Below the pieces are notes generated by a model that made no database searches, was not told the origin of the DNA, and saw only the letters and a program-made list of their open reading frames with translations. A DNA stretch of 64,000 bases from Saccharothrix saharensis (GTDB lineage: Bacteria > Actinomycetota > Actinomycetes > Mycobacteriales > Pseudonocardiaceae): positions 6,459,386 to 6,523,385 of the forward strand of contig NZ_VFPP01000001.1 of the NCBI RefSeq assembly GCF_006716745.1, read 5' to 3'. Both the position numbers and the translations under genes were made by a program. Every line of letters starts with the position of its first letter. Within the stretch, counting starts at the first letter, position 1. Below are positions 41,135-49,811 of the stretch, in pieces.

Positions 41135-41179
41135 GGGGACCAGGGATGTCCACAGCCCAGGAGTGCGTGAGGTGATCTG

Positions 41180-41995
41180 ATGCCGTTGACCCCCGCGGAC
41201 GTGCACAACGTCGCGTTCAGCAAGCCGCCGATTGGCAAGCGGGGCTACAACGAGGACGAGGTGGACGCGTTCCTCGACCTGGTTGAGGGCGAACTGGCCC
41301 GCCTGATCGAGGAGAACAACGACCTGCGCCAGCAGGTCGAGCAGCTCGACCAGCAGGTCGAGACCGCGCGTGCCGACCTCGAAGACGCCCGGGCGAAGGT
41401 TGCCGCAGGCGTCGGCCCGAGCCGCGTCGTGGACGAGCCCCGCAGGCTCGCACCGGTGCCGCCCCCTTCGGCGCTGGAGCAGACCTCGCCCGGCGGTGGT
41501 GGCGACCACCACGTCCAGGCCGCCAAGGTCCTGGGCCTGGCCCAGGAGATGGCCGACCGGCTCACCGGTGAGGCCAAGGCCGAGGCCGACGGGATGCTGT
41601 CGGAGGCCCGGACCAAGTCCGAGCAGCTGTTGTCCGAGGCGCGAGCCAAGGCCGACACGATGGTCAACGAGGCGCGCACGCGTGCCGAGACCATGCTCAA
41701 CGACGCGCGGACTCGCGCCGAGACGCTGGAGCGGCAGGCCCGCGAGAAGGCCAGCGCGCTCGACCGCGACGCGCAGCGCAAGCACGCCGAGGTGATGGGC
41801 AACATCACCCAGGAGAAGAACACGCTCGAGAAGCAGATCGACAAGCTGCAGACCTTCGAGCGCGAGTACCGGACCAGGCTCAAGACGATGCTCGAGTCGT
41901 CACTGCGCGACCTGCAGGACCGCGGCCCCGCCGCGCCGTCCGACGGCCGTCAGCAGGGTGGGTACTCGTTCGGGGCGCGCGCCGAGGCCGGCTGA
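41180..41995 (+). CDS. divIVA: Polar growth protein DivIVA (Wag31)
   Basis: A coiled-coil scaffold that binds curved membrane at poles and directs tip growth. Its 271 residues open with LTPADVHNVAFSKPPIGKRGYNEDEVDAFLDLVEGEL, the lipid-binding domain, then the first coil (LIEENNDLRQQVEQLDQQVE). A Pro-rich, poorly ordered stretch (about 85-110) precedes a long coil with repeated SEARTKSEQ, SEARAKADT, NEARTRAET and NDARTRAET units of 11 residues. ATG 41180 follows GTGAGGTGATCTG. In filamentous relatives it is essential. Confidence 0.95.
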   Translation: MPLTPADVHNVAFSKPPIGKRGYNEDEVDAFLDLVEGELARLIEENNDLRQQVEQLDQQVETARADLEDARAKVAAGVGPSRVVDEPRRLAPVPPPSALEQTSPGGGGDHHVQAAKVLGLAQEMADRLTGEAKAEADGMLSEARTKSEQLLSEARAKADTMVNEARTRAETMLNDARTRAETLERQAREKASALDRDAQRKHAEVMGNITQEKNTLEKQIDKLQTFEREYRTRLKTMLESSLRDLQDRGPAAPSDGRQQGGYSFGARAEAG

Positions 41996-42010
41996 TCGGC
42001 GTTGCTGATC

Positions 42011-42016
42011 TAGTCT
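42011..42016 (+). promoter_or_regulatory. -10 hexamer of leaderless membrane protein gene
   Basis: TAGTCT, 7 nt before GTG 42024, with no ribosome site between them. Confidence 0.5.
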
Positions 42017-42023
42017 GCTGCAC

Positions 42024-42563
42024 GTGCTCTACATAGTCCTGCTGTTGGTGCTGGCAGCCCTGGGGTTGCTCGTGCCCGCGCTGACCAGCGCCCAGACGCA
42101 CTGGGCGTGGTTGTCGGTGGGTGCGAGCGGGGCCGCTGCCGCGGTCCTGGTGCTCGACTGGTGGCTTCGCCGCCGGTCGGGCCCCCGGGCTGCCGGCGCC
42201 GCAGTTGTCGATCACCAGGTTAGCGGTGGTGATCACCCGGCGGTGTCGGAGGGTGCCGGGGGCGAAACCGCGAAAAGTCCACCTGATCAGGCACTTCTCG
42301 AGCCTGCCGAGGAGGACGTGGACGCGGCCGACGCCTTGGTCGTGAGCGAGCTCACGGACGAGGTACGGGTGCTCGACGAACGTCCGCGCTACCACCTGGC
42401 GGAGTGCTCCTGGCTCGCCGCGCGGCCGTCGCTGGGCTTGCCGATCGGCGAGGCGCGCCGGCTCGGCTTCACGCCGTGCGCGGTGTGCCGGCCCGACGCG
42501 AGCCTCGCGGCGCGCGAGCGGGCAGGGCGAGCGGAGCCCGGGCAGCCGGCCGAGCCCGCCTAG
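42024..42563 (+). CDS. Membrane protein with C-terminal Ada-like Cys motif
   Basis: A 179-residue protein. Two hydrophobic helices (about residues 2-20 and 28-46) and a basic stop-transfer (WWLRRRSGPR) are followed by about 70 acidic, probably disordered residues. It ends in a small domain, DERPRYHLAECSWLAA, with GEARRLGFTPCAVCRPD. The H-x3-C and C-x2-C set resembles the zinc site of Ada-like domains and may bind metal. Genes with this plan are common between divIVA and ileS in Pseudonocardiales, but the function is unknown. No ribosome site is seen; a leaderless start at GTG 42024 is likely. Confidence 0.65.
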   Translation: MLYIVLLLVLAALGLLVPALTSAQTHWAWLSVGASGAAAAVLVLDWWLRRRSGPRAAGAAVVDHQVSGGDHPAVSEGAGGETAKSPPDQALLEPAEEDVDAADALVVSELTDEVRVLDERPRYHLAECSWLAARPSLGLPIGEARRLGFTPCAVCRPDASLAARERAGRAEPGQPAEPA

Positions 42564-42612
42564 CCCGGTCGGGCAGGAGGACGACCGCGTGAAGTGGTTT
42601 GCGTCGTTCGGC

Positions 42613-42829
42613 TACCCTGGGTGGTAGCACGGCGTTGATCCGGCCATCACCGGGGAGCCTCCGGAAGAACGGGCACGTGTGCCCCAGTAGAACCGGACGG
42701 GTGCGGCCCGTCACAGCCGTCGAAGAGAGGCCAGTGCCTTCGCGCCCTGGCAAGCGGGGTGGTACCGCGGTGCGCCGTGCCCGGCGTGTCGTCCCCGTGA
42801 GCCGGTCGACGCACGCGAGGAGCAGCACG
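42613..42829 (+). promoter_or_regulatory. T-box riboswitch of ileS, short stem I type
   Basis: The leader carries GGGGTGGTACCGCGG (42756-42770), the T-box sequence whose TGGT pairs with the tRNA NCCA end. Near the 5' end, CCGG-CCATCA-CCGG (42640-42653) is a small hairpin with the isoleucine codon ATC (42646-42648) in its loop, followed by GGGGAGCCTCCGGAAGAACGG as in actinobacterial ileS leaders. TACCCT (42613-42618) is a likely -10. With no terminator visible, control is probably translational: uncharged tRNA-Ile would free the ribosome site GCGAGGAG (42815-42822). Confidence 0.85.
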
Positions 42830-45800
42830 ATGGCCTACCCGAAGGCAGGCGAGGGTTCCGTTCCCTCCCAGCCGTCCTTCCCCGCCCTCGAAGAGGGCGT
42901 GCTCGACTTCTGGAAGTCCGACGGGACGTTCCAGGCGTCGATCGACGCACGGCCCGCCGGGGACAACGGGGCCAACGAGTTCGTCTTCTACGACGGCCCG
43001 CCGTTCGCCAACGGCCTGCCGCACTACGGCCACCTGCTCACCGGCTACGTCAAGGACCTCATCCCGCGCTACCAGACCATGCGCGGCAAGCACGTCGAGC
43101 GCCGCTTCGGCTGGGACACCCACGGCCTGCCCGCCGAGGTGGAGGCGGAGAAGCAGCTCGGGTTCTCGTCCAAGAGCGAGATCGAGGCGTTCGGCATCGA
43201 GAAGTTCAACGAGGCCTGCCGCACGTCGGTGCTGCGCTACACCGGCCAGTGGCGCGACTACGTGACCCGGCAGGCGCGCTGGGTGGACTTCGACAACGAC
43301 TACAAGACGCTTGACCTGGACTTCATGGAAAGCGTCATGTGGGCTTTCAAGACCCTGTGGGACAAGGGCCTGGTCTACGAGGGCTTCCGGGTGCTCTGGT
43401 ACTGCTGGCGCTGCGAGACGCCGCTGTCCAACACCGAGACGAAGATGGACGACACCTACCGGGACCGGCAGGACCCGGCGGTGACCGTCGGCCTGCGGCT
43501 GGAGACCGGCGAGCTGGCCCTGATCTGGACGACCACGCCGTGGACGCTGCCGTCCAACCTGGCCGCCGCCGTGCACCCGGACGTCGACTACGTGACGGTC
43601 GAGGCCCACGGTGAGCGCTACCTGCTCGCCGAGGCTCGCGTCGCCGCGTACGCCCGCGAGCTGGGCGAGGAGCCGCCGGTGGTGGCCCGCTGCAAGGGCG
43701 CCGACCTGGTCGGGCGCAAGTACGCGCCGCCGTTCGACTTCTTCGTCGGCCGGGAGAACGCGCACCAGGTGCTGGTCGCGGACTACGTCACCACCGAGGA
43801 CGGCACCGGCATGGTGCACATCGCGCCCGCGTTCGGTGAAGAGGACAAGGTCGTCACCGACGCGGCGGGCATCGAGGTCGTCGTGCCGGTCGACGCGCAC
43901 GGCCGGTTCACCGCCGAGGTGCCGCCGTACGAGGGCCTGCAGGTGTTCGAGGCGAACAAGACGATCATCCGCGACCTGAAGGAAGCGGGCCTGCTGCTGC
44001 GCCACGAGACCTACGACCACCCGTACCCGCACTGCTGGCGGTGCGACAACCCGCTGATCCAGCGGGCGGTGTCGTCGTGGTTCGTCGCGGTGTCGCGGTT
44101 CAAGGACCGCATGGTCGAGCTGAACCAGCAGATCAACTGGGTGCCAGAGCACGTCAAGGACGGCCAGTTCGGCAAGTGGCTGGAGAACGCCCGCGACTGG
44201 AACATCTCCCGCAACCGGTTCTGGGGCTCGCCGATCCCGGTGTGGGTGTCGGACGACCCCGAGTACCCGCGGGTGGACGTCTACGGTTCGCTGGACGAGC
44301 TGGAGCGCGACTTCGGCGTGCGCCCGGCCGACCTGCACCGGCCCACGATCGACGAGCTGACCCGGCCGAACCCGGACGACCCGACCGGGCAGTCGACCAT
44401 GCGGCGGGTGCCGGAGGTGCTGGACTGCTGGTTCGAGTCCGGCTCGATGTCGTTCGCGCAGGTGCACTACCCGTTCGAGAACCGCGAGTGGTTCGAGGAC
44501 CACTACCCGGGCGACTTCATCGTCGAGTACAACAACCAGACGCGCGGCTGGTTCTACACCATGCACGTGCTGGCGACGGCGCTGTTCGACCGGCCCGCGT
44601 TCCGCAACTGCGTGGCGCACGGGATCGTGCTGGGCGACGACGGGCAGAAGATGTCCAAGTCGCGCAAGAACTACCCGGACGTCAACGAGGTGTTCAACCG
44701 CGACGGGTCCGACGCGATGAGGTGGTTCCTCATGGCGTCGCCGATCCTGCGCGGCGGCGACCTGGTGGTGACCGAGCGCGGCATCCGCGACGCGGTGCGG
44801 CAGGCCGTGCTGCCGCTGTGGAACTCCTGGTACTTCCTCGCCCTGTACGCCAACGCGGAGGGTGTCGAGGGCACCTGGCGGACCGACTCGGAGCACGTGC
44901 TGGACCGGTACGTGCTGGCGAAGGCGCACGACCTGGTGGTCGGCGTGACGGCGCAGCTCGACGCGTACGACGTCTCCGGCGCGTGCGCGTCCATCCGGGA
45001 GTTCCTGGAGGTGCTGACCAACTGGTACGTGCGGCGCTCGCGCGACCGGTTCTGGTCCGGCGAGAAGGACGCCATCGACACGCTGCACACCGTGCTCGAG
45101 GTCGTGTGCCGGGTGGCCGCGCCGTTGCTGCCGCTGACCACCGAGTCGGTGTGGCGCGGGCTGACCGGTGGCCGGTCGGTGCACCTGGCCGACTACCCGA
45201 CGGCCGCCGACCTGCCCGCCGACGACGCCCTGGTGGCCGCGATGGACCAGGTGCGGCAGGTGGCGTCGACCGCGTTGTCGCTGCGGAAGTCGAACAAGCT
45301 GCGGGTGCGGTTGCCGCTGGCGAGGATGGTCATCGCGGCGGCGGACGTGGCCCAGTTGGAGGCGTTCACCGAGGTACTGCGGGACGAGGTGAACGTCAAG
45401 GAGGTCGAGCTGACCACGGACGTGGACGCGCACGGCCACTTCCAGCTGGCGGTCAACGCGCGCGCCGCCGGCCCGCGCCTCGGGCCCGAGGTGCAGAAGG
45501 TCATCAAGGCCGTGAAGGCCGGTGACTGGCAGGAGGTCGACGGCCGCGTCGTCGCCGCCGGGATCGAGCTGTTCCCGGAGGAGTACGAGCAGCGGCTGGT
45601 CGCCACCGACCAGGGTGCGACGGCGGCGCTGCCGAACAGCGGCGGGCTGGTCGTGCTGGACACCGCGGTGACGGAGGAGCTGGCGGCCGAGGGCGTCGCG
45701 CGCGACCTGGTGCGCGTGGTGCAGCAGGCTCGGAAGGACGCCGGGCTGGACGTGTCGGACCGGATCGCGTTGACGCTGCAACCGCCGGCTGCGGTGGAGG

Positions 45801-45937
45801 ACGCGGTGCGTCGGTTCGAGGCGTTCGTGAAGGAGGAGACGTTGGCCGAGTCGGTCTCCTACGGCGAGGTGGCGGAGGGGTCGGACGGCGTGGTCGGCGA
45901 GGGCTGGAAGGTCCGGGTCGCGGTCGCCCGGGTCTGA
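42830..45937 (+). CDS. ileS: Isoleucyl-tRNA synthetase
   Basis: A class I synthetase of 1035 residues. The HIGH motif reads H65-YGH68 in GLPHYGHLLTG, and the KMSKS loop is K607-MSKS611. The editing domain follows the first half of the catalytic core (IWTTTPWTLPSNLAAAVHP). CWRC pairs (WYCWRCETP and HCWRCDNP) are in the core, and the anticodon-binding domain begins after about residue 690. A C-terminal tail typical of the eukaryote-like/actinobacterial IleS type completes it. Start ATG 42830 (MAYPKAGEG) follows GCGAGGAG. Expression is governed by the T-box leader. Confidence 0.97.
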   Translation: MAYPKAGEGSVPSQPSFPALEEGVLDFWKSDGTFQASIDARPAGDNGANEFVFYDGPPFANGLPHYGHLLTGYVKDLIPRYQTMRGKHVERRFGWDTHGLPAEVEAEKQLGFSSKSEIEAFGIEKFNEACRTSVLRYTGQWRDYVTRQARWVDFDNDYKTLDLDFMESVMWAFKTLWDKGLVYEGFRVLWYCWRCETPLSNTETKMDDTYRDRQDPAVTVGLRLETGELALIWTTTPWTLPSNLAAAVHPDVDYVTVEAHGERYLLAEARVAAYARELGEEPPVVARCKGADLVGRKYAPPFDFFVGRENAHQVLVADYVTTEDGTGMVHIAPAFGEEDKVVTDAAGIEVVVPVDAHGRFTAEVPPYEGLQVFEANKTIIRDLKEAGLLLRHETYDHPYPHCWRCDNPLIQRAVSSWFVAVSRFKDRMVELNQQINWVPEHVKDGQFGKWLENARDWNISRNRFWGSPIPVWVSDDPEYPRVDVYGSLDELERDFGVRPADLHRPTIDELTRPNPDDPTGQSTMRRVPEVLDCWFESGSMSFAQVHYPFENREWFEDHYPGDFIVEYNNQTRGWFYTMHVLATALFDRPAFRNCVAHGIVLGDDGQKMSKSRKNYPDVNEVFNRDGSDAMRWFLMASPILRGGDLVVTERGIRDAVRQAVLPLWNSWYFLALYANAEGVEGTWRTDSEHVLDRYVLAKAHDLVVGVTAQLDAYDVSGACASIREFLEVLTNWYVRRSRDRFWSGEKDAIDTLHTVLEVVCRVAAPLLPLTTESVWRGLTGGRSVHLADYPTAADLPADDALVAAMDQVRQVASTALSLRKSNKLRVRLPLARMVIAAADVAQLEAFTEVLRDEVNVKEVELTTDVDAHGHFQLAVNARAAGPRLGPEVQKVIKAVKAGDWQEVDGRVVAAGIELFPEEYEQRLVATDQGATAALPNSGGLVVLDTAVTEELAAEGVARDLVRVVQQARKDAGLDVSDRIALTLQPPAAVEDAVRRFEAFVKEETLAESVSYGEVAEGSDGVVGEGWKVRVAVARV

Positions 45938-45948
45938 TCGACCGGAGG

Positions 45949-45997
45949 CCGTTGCGGTGAGGGCGTGCTGTCGACCAGCGCGTCCTCACCGCAACGG
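45949..45997. terminator. Bidirectional terminator between ileS and the GDSL esterase gene
   Basis: A 14-bp perfect stem (CCGTTGCGGTGAGG, 45949-45962, with 45984-45997) encloses a second short stem GCTG-TCGAC-CAGC. It lies between two convergent genes. Confidence 0.85.
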
Positions 45998-46015
45998 GCG
46001 GAACTCACCCGTGCC

Positions 46016-47680
46016 TCACGAGAGGGCGTCCTCGAACGCCTGCGCGTAGGCGATCTCGTAGCCGGTCGCGTCGGGGTGGAAGCTCTCCGGCAGGGGGTTC
46101 GGCGGGAGCTCCCCGTCGAGGTGCAGCGAGTTGATCCAGGGCCAGGCGTCGCACACCCGGTGTCCCTGGAACATCGTCGGCAAGGCGAACGCGATGTCCT
46201 TGCCCTCGGCTCTCAGGGCGTCCACCCGGTCTTCGATGACCCGGTTCAGCTCGTCGGCCCGCTCGTTGATCCACTGGGCGTCCGAGTAGCTCACGTACGC
46301 CAGCGGCGGGGCCACCGCGCACGTCCGACCGCCGGGGGCGGCCTCGTCCTCGGCGTAGCCGGCCGGGTCGTCGGCGAAGAGCCGGGGGTAGCCACCCACG
46401 ACGAGCTTCGCCTCCGGCGAGCGGTCGAAGACCTCCCGGTAGAGGTCGTCGAGCGCGTGCACGGGCCTCGGCACCCCGCCCACCTCGACGGTGCCCGCCG
46501 TCGTGCCCGCGAGAGCGGAGAGTTGGCCCGCCACCAGGGAGCGGAGCGCCTCGTCCTGCGCGCACCCGTAGCCGTCGTGGCCGGGCCGTTGGACGCACCG
46601 GTCCATCACCCGCGCGAAGTGGGCGTCGTTGCCGCCGATGGTGATCGTCACCAGCCGGGTGTCCAGCGAGAGCTGCCGGAACTGGCCGGAGGTGTGGGGA
46701 TCGCCGGGATCGCCGATGTCGTCGGTGACCGCGCCGGAGCAGGCGGCCAGGTTGGGCGTGCCGAGGAGTTCGTACTCGTCCGCGAGCGCGTACGGGTACG
46801 ACCGCGTCGACCGGTGGCAGCTGCCCGAGGGGTCGGTGTAGTCGAACGTCCCTTCCCCCGAGCTGTAGGAATCGCCAAGGGCGACGTACGGGACCGGTGT
46901 GGTGGCCACCCGCTTGACCTCGAGCCGCTGTCCCACGTAGGCCGCCCCGCTCTCGGGTGCGCCCCCGCCGCACGACCCGAAGGCCTGGTACCTGCCGAGC
47001 GGGAACTCCGCGCCGGGACTGCCCGGCATCGGTCCCGGCACGCTGCGCGGGATCACGACGTCCGCGGTCCAGGTCCCGGTCACCGGGTCGACCGCGGCGG
47101 TGAACCCGACCTGGCCCCCGCCGCCGTTCGTGATGGCCCCGGTCACGAAGTCGCGACCCGGCGGGCAGGGGTCGACCGAGCCGACCTGGACGGTGTCGCC
47201 GAGGCCGACGACCTTCGGCGACACGCGCAGGTTCAACGTGGGGCCCTCGACGGTGAAGACCTCGGAGGCGTACTCCTGCGTCACCTGCCCGCGGCGACCG
47301 CACTGCGCCTTCACCGTCCCCGCGCCGATCGCGGGGCCCGGCGAGTACGTGACGGGATCGAGGCCGCTGATGAAGCGTCGTGGCACGGTGAACCGGACCG
47401 GCCCGCTCCAGGGACCGGCATAGGCGGGGTGGATGGCGATGGGGAAGACCGCGCCGTCGGCGTCGACGAACGACAGGTGGACGAACTGCTCGTCGCGGTC
47501 GTCGGCGGGACAGGGGTCGACCTGACCGATGGTGATCACGGCTCCGGGCCACGCCGAGCTCGCCGACAGGCTGAACCGCGGCACCTCGTCCAGCGCTGAC
47601 GCCGCCGGCGCGGCTGCCACCAGGCCCGCGAGCACCACGAGTGCCGACCGGACCGCTCGCCCTCTTGTCGTCCGACCCAC
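46016..47680 (-). CDS. Secreted SGNH/GDSL-family esterase
   Basis: A 554-residue exported hydrolase. A signal peptide (GRAVRSALVVLAGLVAAAPAASA, cleavage about residue 29) precedes about 230 residues of two repeated beta-rich modules, each opening with a Cys-Pro pair (VDPCPADDRD and VDPCPPGRDF). The catalytic domain begins VPYVALGDSYSSGEGTFDY with the serine, then TITIGGNDAHFARV (block III) and ESFHPDATGYEIAYAQAF with Asp/His. Paired cysteines suggest disulfides. It should cleave an ester outside the cell; the substrate is unknown. The start is GTG 47680 after GGGAAGG. Confidence 0.82.
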   Translation of the reverse strand: MGRTTRGRAVRSALVVLAGLVAAAPAASALDEVPRFSLSASSAWPGAVITIGQVDPCPADDRDEQFVHLSFVDADGAVFPIAIHPAYAGPWSGPVRFTVPRRFISGLDPVTYSPGPAIGAGTVKAQCGRRGQVTQEYASEVFTVEGPTLNLRVSPKVVGLGDTVQVGSVDPCPPGRDFVTGAITNGGGGQVGFTAAVDPVTGTWTADVVIPRSVPGPMPGSPGAEFPLGRYQAFGSCGGGAPESGAAYVGQRLEVKRVATTPVPYVALGDSYSSGEGTFDYTDPSGSCHRSTRSYPYALADEYELLGTPNLAACSGAVTDDIGDPGDPHTSGQFRQLSLDTRLVTITIGGNDAHFARVMDRCVQRPGHDGYGCAQDEALRSLVAGQLSALAGTTAGTVEVGGVPRPVHALDDLYREVFDRSPEAKLVVGGYPRLFADDPAGYAEDEAAPGGRTCAVAPPLAYVSYSDAQWINERADELNRVIEDRVDALRAEGKDIAFALPTMFQGHRVCDAWPWINSLHLDGELPPNPLPESFHPDATGYEIAYAQAFEDALS

Positions 47681-47757
47681 TGCCGCACCTTCCCGCTGGA
47701 CGATCGCCGACCGGCGCGAGTGCGTCGCCGGTGTGGTCAGCCTGCGCCGTGCGCGGC

Positions 47758-47786
47758 CTCGACCGGTACGCAGTAGTGCGGTCGAG
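47758..47786 (-). terminator. Hairpin after the coupled sigma factor pair
   Basis: CTCGACCG (47758-47765) and CGGTCGAG (47779-47786) form a perfect 8-bp stem with a 13-nt loop, 3 bp beyond the stop of the second sigma factor gene on the minus strand. Confidence 0.55.
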
Positions 47787-47789
47787 CGG

Positions 47790-48458
47790 TCAGCGGATGT
47801 CGTCCTGCTCGAGCCGGGCCTTCAACTGGTTCAGGCAACGCCCCCGGGTCGGGCCGATGGACCCGCGCGGCATGGACAGGGCCTCGGACACGGCACGGTA
47901 TTCGGCCCGGCCCGCGAGAACGGTCAGGCGGAGGAGTTCCTGGCAGCGGCGCGGCATGGAGTTGAAAGCGCGCCACAGCCGGCGGTCGCGGTCGTCGCGC
48001 AGAGCTTCCGGCTCGGGGAGCCAACGGTCGTCGGGCATGTCGACGGCCGAGTCGGTGGACAGGGCCGGGCGGCCGTTGAGGTCGCGCCACGCCCGATGGG
48101 CCTCGCGGCGGGTGGCGACGATCAGCCAGCCGGCCACGGCCCGGGGCTCGGCCAGTCGGTCCAGGTGCCGCAGCAGGCTCAGCCACACGGTCTGCACGAC
48201 GTCCTCCGCCGTGGCCTGGTCCAGGCCGTTGCCCCTGGCCACGTGCCACACCAGCGGGGTCAGTTCGGCGACGAGGGAGTCCAGTGCCTGCCGGGAACCG
48301 GCGCGCGCGGCCTCGACGAGGGCGGCTTGGCGCTCGTACCGCGACGCTTGGGCCATGATCGCGGCCACGCCGAGGTCGTCGGTGCCGGGGTCCTCCGGGA
48401 TGGCTTCGGCCAGTTCGGCGCGCAGGTGGTCGAGTCGGGGATCCAGCTCGTCGGTCAT
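47790..48458 (-). CDS. ECF-like sigma factor, downstream member of coupled pair
   Basis: A 222-residue group 4 sigma factor. A non-conserved start of about 40 residues is followed by region 2 (SLVAELTPLVWHVARGNGLDQATAEDVVQTVWLSLLRHLDRLAEPRAVAGWLIVATRREAHRAW). Region 4 (FNSMPRRCQELLRLTVLAGRAEYRAVSEALSMPRGSIGPTRGRCLNQLKARL) has the helix-turn-helix pattern MPRGSIGPTRGRCL known from several actinobacterial sigma factors. ATG 48458 overlaps the stop of the upstream sigma gene by 4 bp. No anti-sigma gene is adjacent. Confidence 0.8.
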   Translation of the reverse strand: MTDELDPRLDHLRAELAEAIPEDPGTDDLGVAAIMAQASRYERQAALVEAARAGSRQALDSLVAELTPLVWHVARGNGLDQATAEDVVQTVWLSLLRHLDRLAEPRAVAGWLIVATRREAHRAWRDLNGRPALSTDSAVDMPDDRWLPEPEALRDDRDRRLWRAFNSMPRRCQELLRLTVLAGRAEYRAVSEALSMPRGSIGPTRGRCLNQLKARLEQDDIR

Positions 48459-49015
48459 GACGTCTCCTTCCCGCGCTGGGAGCCGCGCACCCGACGCTCC
48501 TCGTTGCCGACCTGCACGCTGACCCGCGCCCGTGCCTGCGACACGTACCGCCGCACGGACGCCCGCCGGCAGCCCAGCACGTCGGCGATCTCGTCGTCGT
48601 CGAAGTCCCAGAACCGCAGCACCAGCGCGGTGCGCAGGTGGTCCGGCAGGTTCGCGACGGCGGCCAGCGTGCTGACCAGCTCGTGCCACGTCTCGGCGTC
48701 CCGCTGCTTGGGCACCAGGATCCGGTACGTGCCGCGCTGCCGGGCGACCACCTCGTCGGTCAGGTCGCCCGGCCGCTCCCGCCGGCGGGCCTGGTCCACC
48801 AGCAGGTTGCGGATCGTCTTCACCAGCCAAGCACGTCTGGACCCGGGGGCGATCACCGGCCAGTGCCGCCACGCGCCGACGAACGCCTCCTGCACCGCGG
48901 ACTCGTGGTCCAGGTGGGGCGACATCACCGCCGCGAAGCGGAACAGCCGGGTGCGCTCCCGGTGGTAGAAGTCGCTGAAGGTGGCCGCGTGGTCGTCGGG
49001 ATCGTCCGCCGTCAC
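48455..49015 (-). CDS. ECF-like (SigE family) sigma factor, upstream member of coupled pair
   Basis: A 186-residue sigma factor. Region 2 is FSDFYHRERTRLFRFAAVMSPHLDHESAVQEAFVGAWRHWPVIAPGSRRAWLVKTIRNLLVDQAR, and region 4 is LPDHLRTALVLRFWDFDDDEIADVLGCRRASVRRYVSQARARV. The tail RRVRGSQRGKETS is basic. GTG 49015 was chosen because GGGAGGG lies 5 nt upstream and the sequence starts like the family there; the frame is open to 49375. Its stop overlaps the start of a second, unrelated sigma factor gene, so the two are made together. Confidence 0.8.
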   Translation of the reverse strand: MTADDPDDHAATFSDFYHRERTRLFRFAAVMSPHLDHESAVQEAFVGAWRHWPVIAPGSRRAWLVKTIRNLLVDQARRRERPGDLTDEVVARQRGTYRILVPKQRDAETWHELVSTLAAVANLPDHLRTALVLRFWDFDDDEIADVLGCRRASVRRYVSQARARVSVQVGNEERRVRGSQRGKETS

Positions 49016-49230
49016 GAACCCTCCCCCCTCTGGTCCCGGTACCGGGTAGACGGACGAGACCGGGGGTTGTGGAGGAAATCCGGTCAGGCGGGTGGCCGGC
49101 GGCGCGGGCCGCGGGCGTCGTGCGGCCACCGGACGGCCCGCGTCAGGCGTGCGGTCGACCGGTCGGAAGTGTGCCGCAACCCGACCGGGACCGCTTCCGG
49201 CACAGGGGTGGACGTTCTCGACCGCCATCT

Positions 49231-49254
49231 CCGTACGGCACCGTACGGTAGCGT
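49231..49254 (+). promoter_or_regulatory. TetR operator and leaderless promoter
   Basis: Two copies of the palindrome CCGTACGG (49231-49238 and 49241-49248) stand 10 bp apart, directly followed by the -10 TAGCGT (49249-49254), 8 nt before the GTG of the TetR gene. The position fits autorepression. Confidence 0.65.
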
Positions 49255-49262
49255 CGGAAGGC

Positions 49263-49811
49263 GTGGCACGGCGGACGCGTGACGACTGGACCGAGGTGGC
49301 CCTGCGGGCGCTCGCCGAGGGTGGCGTGGCGGCGGTCGCGGTGGAGCCGCTCGCAGCGCGCATCGGGGCGACCAAGGGCAGCGCCTACTGGCACTTCCCG
49401 AACCGGGAAGCCCTGCTCAAGGCGACTCTCGAACGGTGGGAGCGCGAGCACACCGAGGCGGTGACCGAGCTGGTCGAAGCCGCCTCCGGGCCGTTGGAGA
49501 AGCTGCGGCTGCTGTTCGCCACCGTGCTGGAGGACGTCGGGCACAGCGCGGTCGAGCTGGCGATGCTCGCGGCCAAGGACGACCCGGCCGTCGCGCCCGT
49601 GCTCGGCCGCGTCACCGAGCGCCGCGTCGCCTGCCTGGAGGAGCTGTTCGCCGGACTCGGGTTCGCCGCCGACGTGGCCCGGCGGCGGGCCGTGCTCGCC
49701 CACTCGGTCTACCTGGGGCAGGCGCAACTGCTGTCGGCGGCACCGGACGTGGTCGCCGCCCGGCGTGCGCTGGTGGAGGAGACGCTGACCGCGGTGCTGT
49801 GCCGTGGCTGA
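49263..49811 (+). CDS. TetR family transcriptional regulator
   Basis: A 182-residue regulator. The N-terminal helix-turn-helix is DDWTEVALRALAEGGVAAVAVEPLAARIGATKGSAYWHFPNREALLKATL (about residues 6-55), the standard TetR pattern with Y-W-H-F in the recognition region. The ligand domain (56-182) is helical and not diagnostic. GTG 49263 has no ribosome site but lies 8 nt after TAGCGT; the double CCGTACGG palindrome is upstream. Its end overlaps the DUF167 gene by 8 bp. The effector and further targets are unknown. Confidence 0.85.
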   Translation: MARRTRDDWTEVALRALAEGGVAAVAVEPLAARIGATKGSAYWHFPNREALLKATLERWEREHTEAVTELVEAASGPLEKLRLLFATVLEDVGHSAVELAMLAAKDDPAVAPVLGRVTERRVACLEELFAGLGFAADVARRRAVLAHSVYLGQAQLLSAAPDVVAARRALVEETLTAVLCRG

